Virus record (IMG/VR): IMGVR_UViG_3300031637_000002
Span: 1-43,999 of that record
From: a virus
Reading direction: 5' to 3' (one strand)
DNA: 43,999 bases
The notes below the pieces were generated by a model that was not told the DNA's origin, ran no database searches, and saw only the letters and a program-made list of their open reading frames with translations. A program made the position numbers and the translations under genes. This document shows positions 36,377 through 42,858 of the stretch, piece after piece; within the stretch, counting starts at the first letter, position 1; each line of letters opens with the position of its first letter.

Positions 36377-36968
36377 TGGTGGCTCCTTCGGTTGTGTTGC
36401 GATTGTAGGTTTTGAAGTACGCCAGGGCTTCTCCGTGGCGCGACTCGGGAAGCTCGGCAAGCGTGTAGCCGAGTTCGATCTTGAAGTTCTGAGCGAACAA
36501 CGCACGGTCTTCTTTCGACCAGGCGCTGATCGTCGTGCGGATCTCTATCTCTGCCTCGGTGCGGGCGTTCGGCTTGACCGCTGCCCGGTGGCCCTGCGCG
36601 CCGTCGTCGTCGTTGACGGTGAGGGCGAACAGCATGACCAGGCTGTAGCGGCGGTGATATGTGATCGCGCTGCCGACCGCTTGCGGGTCACCGGTGACTG
36701 GGAAGATCGGGCCACCGAAGTCGATGCGATCGCCGCTGACCGTGTCGATGATTGTCGTGGACATCTGCTGCCGGTCGGCTCCGTGGGGCACGACGTGCTG
36801 CGTGAACGTCAGCCCTTCTGTCGCGCACGCTGCGCTGCAAGTGGCGAGCACATCGTTGAGCGTGACGTAGCTGTACTTGAAGTCTTTGCCGAGGTCTGCC
36901 GTCTTGCTTTTCGTGACGGCTTCGGCGTGCGCGACTGCTCGCGCGAACTTTGCGTTGATTTCACTCAT
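36366..36968 (-). CDS. erf: ERF-family single-strand annealing protein
   Basis: This 200-residue protein matches ERF recombinases: KYSYVTLNDVLATCSAACAT (about 29-48), VSGDRIDFGGPIF and the family signature SAITYHRRYSLVMLFALTV with NDDDGA next (about 95-125). The C-terminal part is acidic-basic and flexible. These proteins anneal complementary strands and, with SSB, help circularise or repair phage genomes, including end redundancy. Operon order 36961-37476, ERF, SSB fits a recombination cassette. Overlaps the upstream gene by 8 bases. Confidence 0.88.
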   Translation of the reverse strand: MSEINAKFARAVAHAEAVTKSKTADLGKDFKYSYVTLNDVLATCSAACATEGLTFTQHVVPHGADRQQMSTTIIDTVSGDRIDFGGPIFPVTGDPQAVGSAITYHRRYSLVMLFALTVNDDDGAQGHRAAVKPNARTEAEIEIRTTISAWSKEDRALFAQNFKIELGYTLAELPESRHGEALAYFKTYNRNTTEGATNGE

Positions 36969-37476
36969 GGTCCTGCACTCCTTCTTCGAGCTTTACGGTG
37001 TTGCGCCACTGGCGTGATTTGTAGTCGTCGATGTTGAGGTTGAGTTCGCTTTTTGCGTTGCCCTTTGTTCCGCTGATCGAGGGGACGTACATGCTGAGGA
37101 CTCGGATCGTTTCCTTTGCGATGTTGCGGCGCTCTTGGTTGATCTCTCCGGTGCCGATGTCGATGGCGACTTTGGTGGCGACGGCGTGGGCGAGGTCTTC
37201 TCGGAAGCGTGGCCCGTCAGACTTGTCTCGGAATGTTGCGGATGCGAGCGATCGGCTGCGGACAAATCGTCCAACGTTGGGGATCGTGACGGCGTCGCTC
37301 TCCATTCGTTCGTTCAGCGATTCTTCGCAAACGTCGCGGATCTGTTTTGCGACGAGGCTGAGGTGGAGGGCTGCTTGATAGCGGGCACCTACTTCGTCCA
37401 GCGTGCCGTTGTCGGCGCTGTCTGCCTGTTCGCTGAGCGCTTCGAGCGCTGCGTATAGGGCGGTGTCTAGTTCCAT
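36961..37476 (-). CDS. Hypothetical recombination-operon protein
   Basis: This 171-residue protein is first in the minus operon, before ERF. It has a helical start (LYAALEALSEQADSA, YQAALHLSLVAKQIRDVCEE), a middle segment with IPNVGRFVRSRS, and a basic C-terminal end (DDYKSRQWRNTVKLEE). ATG 37476 is chosen over an upstream in-frame reading because a GGAG ribosome site precedes it; the upstream part overlaps the promoter. By place it may act with ERF or in DNA metabolism; no motif proves it. Confidence 0.65.
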   Translation of the reverse strand: MELDTALYAALEALSEQADSADNGTLDEVGARYQAALHLSLVAKQIRDVCEESLNERMESDAVTIPNVGRFVRSRSLASATFRDKSDGPRFREDLAHAVATKVAIDIGTGEINQERRNIAKETIRVLSMYVPSISGTKGNAKSELNLNIDDYKSRQWRNTVKLEEGVQDHE

Positions 37477-37534
37477 GTTTTGTGCTCCAGTGGTTTTCGT
37501 CGTGCCGGATGGCGTGACGTGTTGTGTAGGAGAA

Positions 37535-37563
37535 ACAGTACACGACCTGAGTCGTGATTGCAA
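37535..37563 (-). promoter_or_regulatory. Early promoter for the ERF-SSB operon, leadered
   Basis: On the minus strand TTGCAA, spacer with CGACTCAGGTCG, then TACTGT (complement of 37535-37540). Unlike the other members, the first start codon (37476) lies about 50 bases downstream of the expected start site and has a normal GGAG ribosome site. Confidence 0.8.
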
Positions 37564-37566
37564 CCT

Positions 37567-37622
37567 GGTCCACTTTTAATGTCGTGGTCCACTTTTAATG
37601 TCGTGGTCCACTTTTAATGTCG
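37567..37622. repeat. Three 19-bp direct repeats, iteron-like
   Basis: GGTCCACTTTTAATGTCGT is present at 37567-37585 and 37586-37604 and again without its last base at 37605-37622, in exact tandem between divergent promoters. Equal 19-bp spacing and an AT-rich core suit an origin or a cooperative operator. The GGTCCAC part recurs three times in the initiator gene (39087-39141). Confidence 0.85.
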
Positions 37623-37647
37623 CACCGATAATTCTTTTGGTTGGGGG

Positions 37648-37676
37648 TTGTCAAGTCGATTGAGGTCGTGTATGGT
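37648..37676 (+). promoter_or_regulatory. Early leaderless promoter with spacer dyad
   Basis: TTGTCA (37648-37653), spacer with CGATTGAGGTCG, TATGGT (37671-37676), 7 bp to ATG 37684. The class A block ATTCTTTTGGTTGGGGG lies upstream. Divergent from the ERF operon promoter across the iterons. Confidence 0.85.
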
Positions 37677-37683
37677 TACCTCC

Positions 37684-37953
37684 ATGACCTACGACATCAG
37701 CGACCGAGTCGAAGCACCCGAGTTCTTCGACATCCCCAATTACGATTACACCTCGGAGATCCCTCCGATCGAAGGCACAACCGATCCCCGAGCCGACTGG
37801 GTTGCGTACCTGGATGAGCTGGAGGAGTACGGCTGCGAGTGCGAGATCGACTGGAAGTGCGGCGTCTGTCGGGAGAACGGTTACCGCCATTCGCGCCTCG
37901 ACGCATTCGGCTTCGGTCCCGACGCTGATCTCGCCGGAATGGAGGTGCGGTGA
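37684..37953 (+). CDS. Acidic Cys-containing early protein
   Basis: This 89-residue protein is acidic (many Asp and Glu) with a Cys cluster ECEIDWKCGVCRENG at about residues 57-71, probably a zinc site. It opens the replication-side early operon and its stop codon overlaps the ATG of the next gene. Start from the leaderless-type promoter. No family recognised. Confidence 0.65.
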   Translation: MTYDISDRVEAPEFFDIPNYDYTSEIPPIEGTTDPRADWVAYLDELEEYGCECEIDWKCGVCRENGYRHSRLDAFGFGPDADLAGMEVR

Positions 37954-38135
37954 TGGACCTCTACTTCATCGACTCATCGGGCAGCGACTACGGCTGCGAC
38001 TGCCGCCGCTGCTTGAAGGGAGATCCTGGCGGGTGCCTCTCCGCCGAGGCGATCTTCTTCGACCAGCTCGCTCGGGGCATCGTCGGTCCCGACGACTACT
38101 TCATCATGAAGGACGAGAACGGGGTTCCGATGTGA
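37953..38135 (+). CDS. Small Cys-containing protein
   Basis: This protein has 60 residues with CDCRRCLKGDPGGC near residues 15-28, another short Cys-rich cluster, and a C-terminal acidic-aromatic part (IFFDQLARGIVGPDDYFIMK). The ATG follows the previous stop codon by one-base overlap (TGATG). It resembles its neighbour in style, so the two may work together. No family recognised. Confidence 0.6.
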   Translation: MDLYFIDSSGSDYGCDCRRCLKGDPGGCLSAEAIFFDQLARGIVGPDDYFIMKDENGVPM

Positions 38136-38143
38136 TCCGGCCT

Positions 38144-38176
38144 CTCGCCAAGTTTTCTTTCGAGAAGTTTGGTGAG
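38144..38176 (+). terminator. 13-bp hairpin with wobble pairs
   Basis: Arms 38144-38156 (CTCGCCAAGTTTT) and 38164-38176 (GAAGTTTGGTGAG) pair with four G-U wobbles over a 7-nt loop, 8 bases after a stop codon. It ends just before a class B promoter. Confidence 0.55.
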
Positions 38177-38180
38177 GGGG

Positions 38181-38209
38181 TTGTCATTACCGATCCGAGT
38201 CGGCATAAT
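38181..38209 (+). promoter_or_regulatory. Early leaderless promoter, class B
   Basis: TTGTCA (38181-38186), spacer with CGATCCGAGTCG one base from CATAAT (38204-38209), 6 bp to ATG 38216. GAGAAGTTTGG lies upstream. Confidence 0.75.
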
Positions 38210-38215
38210 GAACTC

Positions 38216-38356
38216 ATGAGCAACACGCAAAGCAACATCGGACAGCAGCCAATGATTGTCGGGGAGCGCCACCACAACCGCACCGCCACACGGTTCGCCT
38301 GCAACCGCAACTGGAACCGTCGAGGCGACAACGTCAAATCGAAAGCCAAGAAGTAA
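38216..38356 (+). CDS. Small basic protein
   Basis: This 46-residue protein is strongly basic (ERHHNRTATRFACNRNWNRR, then KSKAKK at the end), which suits nucleic acid binding. It has its own class B promoter and stands alone between a hairpin and the next promoter. No family recognised. Confidence 0.55.
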   Translation: MSNTQSNIGQQPMIVGERHHNRTATRFACNRNWNRRGDNVKSKAKK

Positions 38357-38380
38357 TCGCAAGATTCTTTTGGTTACGGG

Positions 38381-38409
38381 TTGTCAAGCCGACTCGAATC
38401 GTGTATGGT
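38381..38409 (+). promoter_or_regulatory. Early leaderless promoter with spacer dyad
   Basis: TTGTCA (38381-38386), spacer with CGACTCGAATCG, TATGGT (38404-38409), 7 bp to ATG 38417. Upstream GATTCTTTTGGTTACGGG marks class A. It probably drives the replication genes. Confidence 0.85.
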
Positions 38410-38416
38410 TACCTAC

Positions 38417-38788
38417 ATGAACACGAACCCAACCACCGGCCACCAGGCCAGAAACGAGAACACCATGAACGTCGCAACCACGACCGTCCGTCACGCAAGG
38501 ATCGCCGAAGCCGCAAAGGCCCACGCCGACTTCCCCCAGTACCACGACGGCTACTGGAACGACTGGAGCGTCGGACGCATCAAGCGGAACCTCCGCAGCC
38601 GTGGCGCTCAGATCGCCAGCAAGGGCCAGATCGTGCTCGTCAACGAGTCGAGCCTGACCACGGCAGACCAGCCCGAGGTCGCCTCTGGAATGCGCCGAGC
38701 CGGATACATCACGGCCCAGCTCCCCGACCACTACGCCGGGAACACGGCCACCTCGATCAAGGCCACCGACATCGAGATCATCCGATGA
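38417..38788 (+). CDS. Hypothetical early protein before the initiator
   Basis: This protein has 123 residues from the leaderless-type ATG 38417. An in-frame ATG at 38465 follows GCCAGAAACGAGAACACC, the start signal seen before second genes elsewhere, so the real start may be there (107 residues); the first 16 codons could be the remnant of a lost first gene. The body has HARIAEAAKAHADFPQYHDG, a basic RIKRNLRSRGAQIASKG, and a final ATSIKATDIEII. It overlaps the initiator gene. Unknown function. Confidence 0.6.
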   Translation: MNTNPTTGHQARNENTMNVATTTVRHARIAEAAKAHADFPQYHDGYWNDWSVGRIKRNLRSRGAQIASKGQIVLVNESSLTTADQPEVASGMRRAGYITAQLPDHYAGNTATSIKATDIEIIR

Positions 38789-39567
38789 GAACGCCGACCT
38801 CGACAGGACGACGCGGCTTTGTCACCATCGACCGAACGTGGCTAGAGCAGTCCGATTTAAGCGACGGCGCGATGCGCCTGATGCTTTGGCTCGAATCGCA
38901 CTCGGACGAATACCTCGGCCGCATGAACATTTCCAGGTCTGCCGAACGGCTCGGATGGGGACGCAATCGCGTCAAACGGATGATCGCTGAACTCGAATCT
39001 CTTGGACTCATCTCGACCGAGCAGATGCCGCGCGAGTTTGGCGGCACTGTCACGAAGTTCACGCTGCACCTTGACGCCTGGACCGCTGGTCCACAACAGA
39101 CCATCGCGATGGTCCACGGTGAAGCGCGAGCGGTGGTCCACGGTGGAGCACCTTCCTATGAGCATCAACAAGTTGTAGAAACCAAATCAGAGGATTCTTC
39201 AAGCAGCGCTTCGCTCGCTTGCCTCGACCTGCAAATCGTGGAGGCAGAAGTCGTTGACGAGTTTGACCGATTCTGGAGCGCTTACGGAAACCTTGCAGGA
39301 ACCTCGAAACGGCTTACGCTCGGATTCTGGAAGACAGCGCTGGCTCGCGGCAACGATGCCGAGGAGATCATCGCTGGACTTCAGGCATGGGTTGCGTACT
39401 GGCGCACGCCTGGAGCAAATAAAGCGATGTACGCGCAGGGCTTTCTCAATCAGGACAAGTGGACGGTTTCTCCGCCTCCGGTCCAGATCGAAGGTTCGCA
39501 ACATAGATCAGCGCCTGGTGCCGACCGGCTCAGGCTTCGGATGCAAGCAGCGAGGATGAACCAATGA
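38785..39567 (+). CDS. Replication initiator with winged-helix and DnaD-like C-terminus
   Basis: This 260-residue protein begins at the ATG overlapping the previous stop codon. Residues about 10-90 look like a winged helix (FVTIDRTWLEQSDLSDGAM, NISRSAERLGWGRNRVKRMI, AELESLGLIS). The C-terminal region (FDRFWSAYGNLAGTSKRLTL, then GNDAEEIIAGLQAWVAYW and GFLNQDKW) matches the end of phage replication proteins related to DnaD and helicase loaders. Three TGGTCCAC sites and a 16-bp palindrome lie within the gene (39087-39141), as lambda's origin lies in its O gene. It probably binds the origin and recruits the host helicase. Confidence 0.75.
   Translation: MRTPTSTGRRGFVTIDRTWLEQSDLSDGAMRLMLWLESHSDEYLGRMNISRSAERLGWGRNRVKRMIAELESLGLISTEQMPREFGGTVTKFTLHLDAWTAGPQQTIAMVHGEARAVVHGGAPSYEHQQVVETKSEDSSSSASLACLDLQIVEAEVVDEFDRFWSAYGNLAGTSKRLTLGFWKTALARGNDAEEIIAGLQAWVAYWRTPGANKAMYAQGFLNQDKWTVSPPPVQIEGSQHRSAPGADRLRLRMQAARMNQ
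39087..39141. other. Candidate origin repeats inside the initiator gene
   Basis: TGGTCCAC at 39087-39094, 39110-39117 and 39134-39141 (23 and 24 bp apart) plus the perfect palindrome GACCATCGCGATGGTC at 39099-39114. The core GGTCCAC is shared with the 19-bp iterons at 37567-37622. A replication origin is inferred. Confidence 0.5.
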
Positions 39568-40007
39568 GAAACCTGACCGAAACGCAAGCCGTCCAACTTT
39601 TGAGCACCCTGGTCACTGCGACGACCGGATGGAATGACGACTCTGTCGATGCGATGGTCGAGCAGATCAAACGGAAATGGTCGGACGAAGCTGCTGGTGC
39701 CGAGGCTGTCGATTCTGTTGTCGGTTCGTGGGAGCAGTCGTCTCGTCCTCCGTGGGGCGTTCTGATGAGCGCTTACCGTGGAGCGGTGCGGCGTCGGACG
39801 ATGGACGCTCCTGCTCTTGGCACGTCGTCGTGGTCGTCGATCTCGGTGTCCGAGGGCCGCAAGATTGCTGCGAAGGCATACGCCCAGTCGTGCCGTCTGC
39901 GCGACCCTGAAACCGATCCGCTGATTTTGTCGGGGTTCCGCACGAGCGAGCCGGACCCGATGGTCTTTGATCGGCTGCTCGGTTTCAAGGCCGGTATTGA
40001 TGGTTGA
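39564..40007 (+). CDS. Possible helicase loader
   Basis: This 147-residue protein is translated from an ATG overlapping the initiator stop codon. The N-terminal half (AVQLLSTLVTATTGWNDDSV, VEQIKRKW, ending in PPWGVLMSAYRGAV) matches the helical layout of small phage loaders such as G39P, in which a PPxxxLxxAYR motif ends the domain. The C-terminus is variable. Its place after an initiator supports delivery of the host DnaB helicase. The assignment is by pattern and context. Confidence 0.55.
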   Translation: MRNLTETQAVQLLSTLVTATTGWNDDSVDAMVEQIKRKWSDEAAGAEAVDSVVGSWEQSSRPPWGVLMSAYRGAVRRRTMDAPALGTSSWSSISVSEGRKIAAKAYAQSCRLRDPETDPLILSGFRTSEPDPMVFDRLLGFKAGIDG

Positions 40008-40194
40008 TCGTTCGCTCCTGTCAATCCGACCGGGCGATCGTGTCCGTGTCGAGGCTGGCGGCTGGGGATCTCCGTGGGCGACCGTGGTGCGGACGCTTGG
40101 CTCTGAGCGCGTGACGGTCGCTCTGGAGCTGTCTGGCGCTGAGCTGACGGTGCCGCATTCGATGTTGACCGGGGCGGAGCGAAAGAAATCCTGA
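40000..40194 (+). CDS. Small beta-barrel-like protein
   Basis: This 64-residue protein has an 8-base overlap with the previous gene. It reads as a small SH3-type barrel: LSIRPGDRVRVEAGGWGS, ATVVRTLGSERVTVALELSG, then AELTVP. Such modules can bind nucleic acids or proteins. No family assigned. A gene-poor stretch of 420 bases follows. Confidence 0.6.
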   Translation: MVDRSLLSIRPGDRVRVEAGGWGSPWATVVRTLGSERVTVALELSGAELTVPHSMLTGAERKKS

Positions 40195-40212
40195 GAATCT
40201 TTGGATTGGGGG

Positions 40213-40241
40213 TTGTCATCCCGACTGGGATCTGTTATGTT
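40213..40241 (+). promoter_or_regulatory. Early-type promoter with no ATG at the usual place
   Basis: TTGTCA (40213-40218), spacer with CGACTGGGATCT, TATGTT (40236-40241), with the TTTGGATTGGGGG upstream block. No start codon lies 6-7 bp downstream; transcription would begin near 40248 into a gene-poor region, suggesting a non-coding or long-leader transcript. Confidence 0.75.
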
Positions 40242-40326
40242 GTTCTTGTTGCCGAGAACACCGGCAGCGAGCACATTGACAACTGAAGAGGTCAGGCGAC
40301 CGACGAAGAACCGAAGAGACCGCCAA

Positions 40327-40431
40327 ATGACCACACCGCTGACGGCTAACGACCACGACCAGCCCGCCTTCAAGGGCCAACCCAAAACACCGGGTTGGGA
40401 TCGGAGGAATAACGAGTCTGGCGATCCCTGA
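40327..40431 (+). CDS. Very short doubtful protein
   Basis: This frame encodes 34 residues (MTTPLTANDHDQPAFKGQPK, then TPGWDRRNNESGDP). It is polar with no hydrophobic core and lacks a clear ribosome site. The MTTP/MTN-like start resembles starts of other early proteins here. A hairpin (40377-40398) lies inside it. It may be an artefact of a non-coding region. Confidence 0.3.
   Translation: MTTPLTANDHDQPAFKGQPKTPGWDRRNNESGDP
40377..40398 (+). other. 7-bp hairpin in the gene-poor region
   Basis: CCAACCC (40377-40383) and GGGTTGG (40392-40398) pair over an 8-nt A-rich loop. A GATCG/CGATC pair flanks the next stretch, which contains GGAGGAATAAC. Confidence 0.5.
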
Positions 40432-40614
40432 ACGAACGGTGTGCGATGGAGCGAGGGGTAGAGCGAGTGAAGCCGGAAGCGCCGAGCAAAATCAAAGGGG
40501 AAGCGAAGTCCGTACTCAATGCATGGGGTGTCACGGAATAGATCCTGAGAAAGTAGCTCGAATCGCCTGACCTGTTCAGTTGCCAATGTGCATCACACTT
40601 GCCGAGGAGGCACG

Positions 40615-40938
40615 ATGAAAAGCAAGCGATACCCGATGCCGCCAGGGCGACACGACGAAGCTCTGGAAGCAGCCGAGTATCGCTGCGTTGGATTGGCGCA
40701 CGGGCTACCTGCTCCGTGCTTCGGTCGTTTGGTCGTTCATCACAAACGGATGAGGGGTTCCGGTGGAACGTCTGACCCGTCGATTCACGACCTTGAGAAT
40801 CTTGCCGTCCTTTGCGGCGGCGTCACTGGTCGCGACGGCCATCACGGATATGTTCACGACAACCCTGCCGAGAGCTACGAGAACGGTTTGCTCGTCCGAC
40901 GAGCTGGCCTCCCAACAATAAGAAAGAACGACCGATGA
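40615..40938 (+). CDS. HNH endonuclease
   Basis: This 107-residue protein has a GAGGAGG ribosome site. It contains RCVGLAHGLPAPC, FGRLVVHHKRMRGSGG (the HH of the HNH core), then DLENLAVLCGG and GHHGYVHDNP, so the His-Asn-His metal site is present with Cys residues that may bind zinc. Such small HNH enzymes act as homing or packaging-associated nucleases; its position away from terminase favours a mobile or replication-linked role. Its stop codon overlaps the next ATG. Confidence 0.88.
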   Translation: MKSKRYPMPPGRHDEALEAAEYRCVGLAHGLPAPCFGRLVVHHKRMRGSGGTSDPSIHDLENLAVLCGGVTGRDGHHGYVHDNPAESYENGLLVRRAGLPTIRKNDR

Positions 40939-41405
40939 CCGACCATTATCAACCCGACCTTTGGGGCGCGATTGCTGAAGAGTTTGCACCCGTGCCGCTC
41001 ATCGAGCATCTTTGCCCAACCTGCCACGGCGCTGGCTCAATCACTTCCGCTCGCATGGCCGAGATGATGGAGCGACCCGGCCAAGTTGCTCGCGGTGCCA
41101 GCGAGACAAGCCGAAAAGCAGGCACGACTCCACGCAAGGGGACGCAGCGATACCACGTCCTGATGGCGCTGGCAAAGCATCGCGATGGCTTGACGGCCTA
41201 TCGCGTCTCAGCCTTGATCGGCAAGTCACCGAACCAGACGGCTACCCGGCTCGGAGAGTTGCATGACGACACTTTTGTCAAGTACCTTCGCCATCCCGTC
41301 TCCCGCTCCATTGTCGAGGAGCCGACGACTGAAGGGAATACCGGCATGGTTCACGTTCTCACCGCTGCGGGCGATCTTGCTTTGTTGGCAGCTCAACGCG
41401 CATGA
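40935..41405 (+). CDS. Zinc-knuckle and winged-helix protein
   Basis: This 156-residue protein has CPTCHGAG (about residues 28-35), one half of a DnaJ-type zinc knuckle, then a basic linker, then a winged-helix segment (GTQRYHVLMALAKHRDGLTA, ALIGKSPNQTATRLGELHDD). The C-terminus has HVLTAAGDLALL. A DNA-binding regulator or replication accessory is likely. ATG overlaps the HNH stop codon, so expression is coupled. Confidence 0.65.
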   Translation: MTDHYQPDLWGAIAEEFAPVPLIEHLCPTCHGAGSITSARMAEMMERPGQVARGASETSRKAGTTPRKGTQRYHVLMALAKHRDGLTAYRVSALIGKSPNQTATRLGELHDDTFVKYLRHPVSRSIVEEPTTEGNTGMVHVLTAAGDLALLAAQRA

Positions 41406-41791
41406 GCGACATCCGACCCGTTCTGAACCAAGCCGAGATCGAGCACATGATCGTGGATACGACCGAGTCGCTGGAGCTGCTGGTCGAGGAGTACGCAGCG
41501 ATCTCGGAGCGGGCTGCTACCGCCGAAGTCGATTTTAAACGGATTCAGGCGTTGACGGTGATTCGCCAGATCGAGAATCCTCCGCTCGACAAGTTCGACA
41601 AGCCGCGCAAAATGTTGGCATCGGAACGCGACGCTCGCGTCGAGATCGAATGCAACGACGCTCGGCGTCTGGCTGCGATCGCGGCTTCGGCTCGCGAGGT
41701 TTCCCGAGAGTCGATGTCCACTCACCGGACTCGTATTGATGCTGCGCGAACGCTCGCTGCGAACGTGCGATATCACGTCAGCGACAGATGA
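41402..41791 (+). CDS. Coiled-coil phage protein
   Basis: This 129-residue protein is helical throughout with a long charged coiled coil (VDTTESLELLVEEYAAISER, then EVDFKRIQALTVIRQI, and DARRLAAIAASAREVSRE). Overlaps the previous gene (ATGA). Similar small coiled-coil proteins are common near phage recombination genes, but no function is established. Confidence 0.6.
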   Translation: MSDIRPVLNQAEIEHMIVDTTESLELLVEEYAAISERAATAEVDFKRIQALTVIRQIENPPLDKFDKPRKMLASERDARVEIECNDARRLAAIAASAREVSRESMSTHRTRIDAARTLAANVRYHVSDR

Positions 41792-41793
41792 TG

Positions 41794-41822
41794 GTGGCGC
41801 TGCGACCCGAGTCGGCTACCGT
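41794..41822 (+). promoter_or_regulatory. Degenerate early promoter with intact dyad
   Basis: CGACCCGAGTCG (41803-41814) two bases before TACCGT (41817-41822), 7 bp to ATG 41830. The -35 position reads GTGGCG, so the -35 is weak while dyad and -10 keep family spacing. Confidence 0.6.
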
Positions 41823-41829
41823 GTATGTC

Positions 41830-42069
41830 ATGCTCGACGCTGACAAGAAGAAACTCGCCAAGCTCCAGACTGCTGTCGCTCGCGGCAACATCGCGATGTT
41901 GGAACGGAACGCCATGTTTAGGCGGCTGTTCAGCGACGGCATAACGCACTCTGCGATGACGTTGGTCGTCAACGAAGTGAACGCCGCAGAAGGCGACAGG
42001 GAGGTCACTGCGGACGCCGTGTACCGGGCGATCAAGCGGCTGAATGATAAGAACGAAATCAATCACTGA
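41830..42069 (+). CDS. Hypothetical helical early protein
   Basis: This 79-residue protein starts at ATG 41830, chosen because TACCGT lies 7 bp upstream; a longer reading begins at 41788 within the promoter. It is helical with basic start (MLDADKKKLAKLQTAVARGN) and a C-terminal AVYRAIKRLNDKNEIN, perhaps a small helix-turn-helix. It ends before the next early promoter. Confidence 0.6.
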   Translation: MLDADKKKLAKLQTAVARGNIAMLERNAMFRRLFSDGITHSAMTLVVNEVNAAEGDREVTADAVYRAIKRLNDKNEINH

Positions 42070-42086
42070 ATTGTTTTAGTTGGGGG

Positions 42087-42115
42087 TTGTCAAACCGATC
42101 ACGGTCGTGTATGGT
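42087..42115 (+). promoter_or_regulatory. Early leaderless promoter with spacer dyad
   Basis: TTGTCA (42087-42092), spacer with CGATCACGGTCG (identical to the dyad at 10173's promoter), TATGGT (42110-42115), 7 bp to ATG 42123. Upstream TTTTAGTTGGGGG is class A. Confidence 0.85.
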
Positions 42116-42122
42116 TTCTCTT

Positions 42123-42362
42123 ATGACCAACGCAACCACTCAAACCGACCGCCGCTACCCAGCCACTCTTGGCACCGATGTCCACGTCGAAGATGTCACG
42201 ATCGACTCGCTCGGCAACCGCTACCTCATCGTCGGAATCATCAACGACGAAGACGGACGCTGGTTGGAGCGTCGTGATCTCAACTACGTCGATGGCGAAT
42301 GGGTCGCCTCCGGCCGGATCTACACCGTCGATTCCGACAGCAACTTCATGGTGGTCCGCTGA
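42123..42362 (+). CDS. Small beta-rich early protein
   Basis: This 79-residue protein has a strand-rich layout: VHVEDVTIDSLGNRYLIVGI, then RWLERRDLNYVDGEWVASGR and IYTVDSDSNFMVV. It heads the last operon with four more genes in overlap. ATG 42123 follows the early promoter by 7 bp. No family recognised. Confidence 0.65.
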   Translation: MTNATTQTDRRYPATLGTDVHVEDVTIDSLGNRYLIVGIINDEDGRWLERRDLNYVDGEWVASGRIYTVDSDSNFMVVR

Positions 42363-42568
42363 TGACCAACCAAGAACCCCGAACGTTCAAGTCCGGCAAT
42401 TACGGGCGAACCGGCGAGTTCCTTCTGTCGCTCTCGGCAGTTGATTACGGCCTGGTAATGCACGCGCTAGTGCTTGCTGGCACTGTCGTCGCTGATCGTC
42501 GGGGCATTGACGCCGCTCGACCGTATGACGAGCTACACGATCGCCTGATGGACTGGAACCCCGAATGA
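42362..42568 (+). CDS. Hypothetical early protein
   Basis: This 68-residue protein's ATG overlaps the preceding stop codon by one base (TGATG). It has FLLSLSAVDYGLVMHALVLA in the middle and an acidic end. The central part resembles a short helix pair. No family recognised. Confidence 0.6.
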   Translation: MTNQEPRTFKSGNYGRTGEFLLSLSAVDYGLVMHALVLAGTVVADRRGIDAARPYDELHDRLMDWNPE

Positions 42569-42858
42569 GCAGGGCAGACGACGGCGCACGTCCAGTTTTG
42601 GTTGGTGGCGCAGAAGAAGACGCTGGAATCACCAGTCATGGTGTCACGCGTGCATCAATGCTCCGGCCAGGTCAGCAACTGGTTTCCAACAATATTTACG
42701 GGCCTGTCTGGTACACGATCAAAACTGTGGAGCTTGCTGATGGCGAAGTGATAGCCAAAACAGGCGATGTGTCGTTCATATTTCCTGAAGCTGACATGGT
42801 GCCCGTGCGCGACATCCTGCACACCTACACCGAAACGAAAGAGAGCAAGACGCAATGA
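42565..42858 (+). CDS. Hypothetical early protein
   Basis: This 97-residue protein has an ATG overlapping the previous stop codon (ATGA). The C-terminal two thirds are beta-rich (RPGQQLVSNNIYGPVWYTIK, ELADGEVIAKTGDVSFIFP). The N-terminus is acidic and flexible. No family recognised. Confidence 0.6.
   Translation: MSRADDGARPVLVGGAEEDAGITSHGVTRASMLRPGQQLVSNNIYGPVWYTIKTVELADGEVIAKTGDVSFIFPEADMVPVRDILHTYTETKESKTQ

Larger units (their letters stand above)
40248..40614 (+). ncRNA. Probable long leader or non-coding RNA
   Basis: From the expected start near 40248 to the HNH gene at 40615 there is no confident gene. Possible folds are GCCG/CGGC near 40250, CCAACCC 40377-40383 with GGGTTGG 40392-40398, and TCCGT/ACGGA around 40510-40540. 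A 34-residue frame (40327-40431) is the only plausible small gene. The RNA may carry structure tied to the HNH gene; no known RNA family fits what I can see. Confidence 0.4.

Noticed and set aside
37567-37622. CRISPR-like array
   Set aside because: The units are directly adjacent with no spacers, so they are iterons or operators, not CRISPR.
40201-40431. 76-residue frame starting MDWGLSSR
   Set aside because: Its beginning translates the promoter, and the rest crosses the expected RNA start; only the last 34 codons are kept as doubtful.
40530-40575. Possible tRNA (GTAGCTCGAATC stretch)
   Set aside because: The T-arm and acceptor stem cannot be completed, so the stretch only resembles tRNA motifs.
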